A DNA stretch of 6,727 bases from contig CAJYOV010000621.1 in assembly GCA_913776405.1 (NCBI GenBank), positions 1-6,727 of the forward strand, written 5' to 3'. This document shows positions 5,191-6,727 of this stretch, piece by piece. Both the position numbers and the translations under genes were made by a program. This DNA is from Pseudobdellovibrionaceae bacterium (lineage in GTDB: Bacteria; Bdellovibrionota; Bdellovibrionia; Bdellovibrionales; JAMPXM01). The first letter of the stretch is position 1, and each line of letters begins with the position of its first letter. The notes beneath the pieces are model-generated. The model worked only from the letters and a program-made list of their open reading frames with translations. It was not told where the DNA came from and searched no databases.

Positions 5191-5829
5191 ATGGCGAAAA
5201 AAGCGACCAAAAAAGCGACCAAAAAAGCGACCAAGAAAGCGACCAAGAAAGCAGTTCCATCGACGGCTAAGAAAGCTGCGGCGAAGCCAGCTAAGAAGGC
5301 GACCGCAAAGGTGGCAAAGGCCGCAGCCTCTTCTGCGACGAAAAAAAGCAAAGCGCCGCAAAAGTCGTATTCGATTGGCGAAGGTTCGAAGGCGCCGCAA
5401 ATCGCGGGCGCCGCGACTTCAGGCCTTACCTTCAAAGGTTCTGAACACTCGAAAAAAACCGTGGTTCTTTATTTCTATCCGAAGGACAACACGCCAGGCT
5501 GCACGCTGGAAGGTCAGGACTTCCGACGTCTTTACAAGCAGTTTCAGTCAGCTGGTGCCGAGATCGTTGGCGTTTCTCAAGACACAGTCGCAAGCCACGA
5601 GAAGTTCAAAACGAAGTGCGATTTCCCATTCGAGCTTCTCTCGGACGAATCGGGTGTGCTCTCGAAAGCCTTCGACGTGATTCAGATGAAGAACATGTAC
5701 GGCCGCGAGTTCATGGGGATCGAGCGCTCGACTTTCGTGATCAAAGACGGCGAGATCAAAAAAGAATGGCGCAAAGTTCGCGTCGATGGCCACGCGCAAG
5801 AAGTTCTCGACTTCGTAAAGTCGCTCTAA
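5191..5829 (+). CDS. bcp: Bcp/PrxQ-type peroxiredoxin with histone-H1-like lysine tail
   Basis: Residues about 60-212 form a complete thiol peroxidase of the Bcp/PrxQ class, which reduces hydrogen peroxide and organic hydroperoxides. The active site YPKDNTPGCTLE carries the peroxidatic Cys104 with Thr101, and the partner Arg179 lies in GIERSTFVI. The usual resolving cysteine five residues on is absent (Asp or Gln in that region). Cys143, 39 residues later, is the only other cysteine and may or may not resolve. Residues 2-58 are an unusual extension made of KKAT repeats and AKKA-type sequence, with 21 lysines and no acidic residue before Glu64, like the tails of bacterial histone-H1-like proteins. 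DNA binding is inferred. I chose the ATG at 5191 because the frame upstream (from 4942) is antisense to the Rsm22-like gene, and no Met occurs between the tail and the active site. The Shine-Dalgarno is weak. It forms an operon with kynB, 14 bp downstream. Confidence 0.9.
   Translation: MAKKATKKATKKATKKATKKAVPSTAKKAAAKPAKKATAKVAKAAASSATKKSKAPQKSYSIGEGSKAPQIAGAATSGLTFKGSEHSKKTVVLYFYPKDNTPGCTLEGQDFRRLYKQFQSAGAEIVGVSQDTVASHEKFKTKCDFPFELLSDESGVLSKAFDVIQMKNMYGREFMGIERSTFVIKDGEIKKEWRKVRVDGHAQEVLDFVKSL
5203..5250 (+). repeat. Four tandem 12-bp units coding KKAT repeats
   Basis: The unit GCGACCAARAAA occurs four times in succession (5203, 5215, 5227, 5239), differing only at one A/G wobble position. 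A partial unit at 5194-5202 precedes it. The 12-bp length keeps the reading frame, so gain or loss of units would lengthen or shorten the basic tail by four residues. Confidence 0.9.
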
Positions 5830-5843
5830 GGTTAGGCAAGCTG

Positions 5844-6533
5844 ATGTCGCAACTCTTAACGGAGACAACTTTAGCCGGCTCAAAAATTTACGACATCACG
5901 CCCGTGATCAGCGAGCGCATCGGCGTGTTCCCGGGCGACACGAAATTCCAACGATCTGTCCTTCTCGATATGAAGCAGGGTCATAACATCGGGCTCAGCT
6001 CTGTCACGACAACGGTGCACCTCGGTGCGCATGCGGATGCACCCAACCACTATGATCTTAGCGGCGTGGGCATCGAATCTCGCGCGCTGACTCGCTATTT
6101 CGGGAAGTGCCTGGTGCTCCTTGCAAAAGTCGCGCGGGGCGAGCGAGTCGCGCGACATCACCTAGATTCTCGTTGGCAAGCCAACACTGCGTGGCCGGCC
6201 GACAAGATTCTGGTCGCAACGGGCAGCTTTCCGAATCCAGATCAGTGGAATTCTGATTTTTGTTCTTTCGCACCAGAGCTCATTGGAACTTGGGCTCAAG
6301 CCGGTGTGAAAACAATCGGCATCGACACGCCGTCAATTGACCCAGAAACATCGAAAGATTTGCCATCTCACAAAATGGTAGCGCTTCACGACTTATCGAT
6401 ACTTGAGGGCCTCGTCCTCAGCGAAGTGCCCGAGGGTCTCTACACGTTAATCGCGCTACCACTTAAGATCGAAAACGCCGACGCTGCACCTCTTCGTGCA
6501 ATCCTCGTCGCCGACGAGGGACGCGCATTCTGA
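5844..6533 (+). CDS. kynB: Kynurenine formamidase (arylformamidase)
   Basis: This 229-residue protein belongs to the metal-dependent cyclase/KynB family. KynB hydrolyses N-formyl-L-kynurenine to L-kynurenine and formate (EC 3.5.1.9), the second step of tryptophan breakdown by the kynurenine route, in the cytoplasm. The metal-binding motif HLGAHADAPNH is at 59-69 (His59, His63, Asp65). GIDTPSIDP at 159-167 is characteristic of KynB rather than other cyclases. His176 and Glu188 in LPSHKMVALHDLSILEGL are at the 12-residue spacing of the remaining ligands, and the IALPL block and C-terminus also fit. Usual length is about 205-220, so this one has a slightly longer N-terminus. The start at 5844 follows AGG at 7-nt spacing and comes 14 bp after the peroxiredoxin stop, so the two are co-transcribed. 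No gene for tryptophan dioxygenase or kynureninase is in the window. Confidence 0.9.
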   Translation: MSQLLTETTLAGSKIYDITPVISERIGVFPGDTKFQRSVLLDMKQGHNIGLSSVTTTVHLGAHADAPNHYDLSGVGIESRALTRYFGKCLVLLAKVARGERVARHHLDSRWQANTAWPADKILVATGSFPNPDQWNSDFCSFAPELIGTWAQAGVKTIGIDTPSIDPETSKDLPSHKMVALHDLSILEGLVLSEVPEGLYTLIALPLKIENADAAPLRAILVADEGRAF

Positions 6534-6634
6534 GCAGTACGCGCGGACGTGGTTTCGACATCTGTTCCGGTTCGAACGAATCAACTCTTTAGTCGCCGCT
6601 TGGGTCCGTCATCTTCGGCGGTCAGCAGTTGTCA

Positions 6635-6727
6635 TCATTTGTCTGCAAAATTTGGAACAAAAGTCGTCTCCCGACTGTCCATGACTTCGTGTGCCCTCGA
6701 AGCTTCGATGATTAATTTGATCTTAGC
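6635..6727 (-). CDS. Probable 3' end of a gene cut by the right edge
   Basis: On the minus strand one frame is open from the window edge for 30 codons and ends in TGA (complement of 6635-6637). The fragment ends FVPNFADK and has a balanced, protein-like composition starting with an amphipathic stretch (KIKLIIEASRAHEVM). The other two minus frames have stops within the first five codons. It converges on kynB with about 100 bp between the stops, in which I see no clear terminator. The fragment is too short to identify, and an open run of this length can arise by chance. Confidence 0.4.
   Translation of the reverse strand, partial: AKIKLIIEASRAHEVMDSRETTFVPNFADK

Noticed and set aside
5061..5435. 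Hydrophobic open frame rich in Phe/Ala/Val/Leu on the minus strand
   Set aside because: It is the antisense of the lysine/alanine repeat tail, where AAA and GCG codons read as Phe and Arg/Ala; it has no start signals.
6697..6708. Perfect 12-bp palindrome TCGAAGCTTCGA
   Set aside because: It falls inside the probable partial coding frame (Glu-Ala-Ser codons), and TCGA-type words are frequent throughout the window.
1..6727. Mobile elements, CRISPR arrays, tRNA/rRNA, toxin-antitoxin or other defence cassettes
   Set aside because: No transposase motifs, repeat-spacer pattern, cloverleaf-like sequence or recognisable defence domain was seen on either strand.

Overview
The window reads as ordinary, densely packed chromosomal DNA from a Gram-negative bacterium. 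It encodes an outer-membrane barrel, a lipoprotein with a lipobox, and a partial outer-membrane-type protein. GC content looks close to 50%. Several features recall Bdellovibrio and relatives: the N-terminus of the left-edge partial gene resembles Bdellovibrio OmpA-family proteins as I remember them, and the proteins are rich in lysine/alanine tails and PA14/fn3 modules. The Bdellovibrionota assignment is an inference from memory. No sign of mobile elements, tRNA, rRNA or CRISPR was seen.

Layout. (1) 1-787: a divergent pair of envelope genes, a truncated exported protein running off the left edge (-) and a small beta-barrel outer-membrane protein (+), sharing a 111-bp promoter region with operator-like repeats. 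(2) 788-2299 (-): a PA14 + fibronectin-III-like lipoprotein with a TTG start, its promoter, a good rho-independent terminator, and then a 60-residue membrane-anchored protein whose stop codon abuts the barrel gene's stop. (3) 2399-3119 (-): two adjacent small genes that are diverged paralogues of each other, probably one operon, followed by a perfect 13-bp inverted repeat. (4) 3227-5130: a PlsC-like acyltransferase (+) and an Rsm22/METTL17-like protein (-) that converge and overlap by 52 bp. (5) 5191-6533 (+): a two-gene operon of a Bcp/PrxQ peroxiredoxin with a long histone-H1-like lysine tail and a kynurenine formamidase (KynB). (6) 6635-6727 (-): the probable 3' end of another gene.

How the genes fit together. 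Regions 1 and 2 are cell-envelope functions. The Rsm22-like protein points to ribosome small-subunit assembly. The paralogue pair might also be ribosome-associated, but only by a loose fold-pattern resemblance to HPF/RaiA. The peroxiredoxin and KynB are 14 bp apart and probably co-transcribed, but their chemistry gives no obvious shared pathway. No dedicated defence or secretion system is visible. The most unusual items are the DNA-binding-type tail on the peroxiredoxin, the uncharacterised paralogue pair, and the acyltransferase whose HX4D motif lacks the aspartate.
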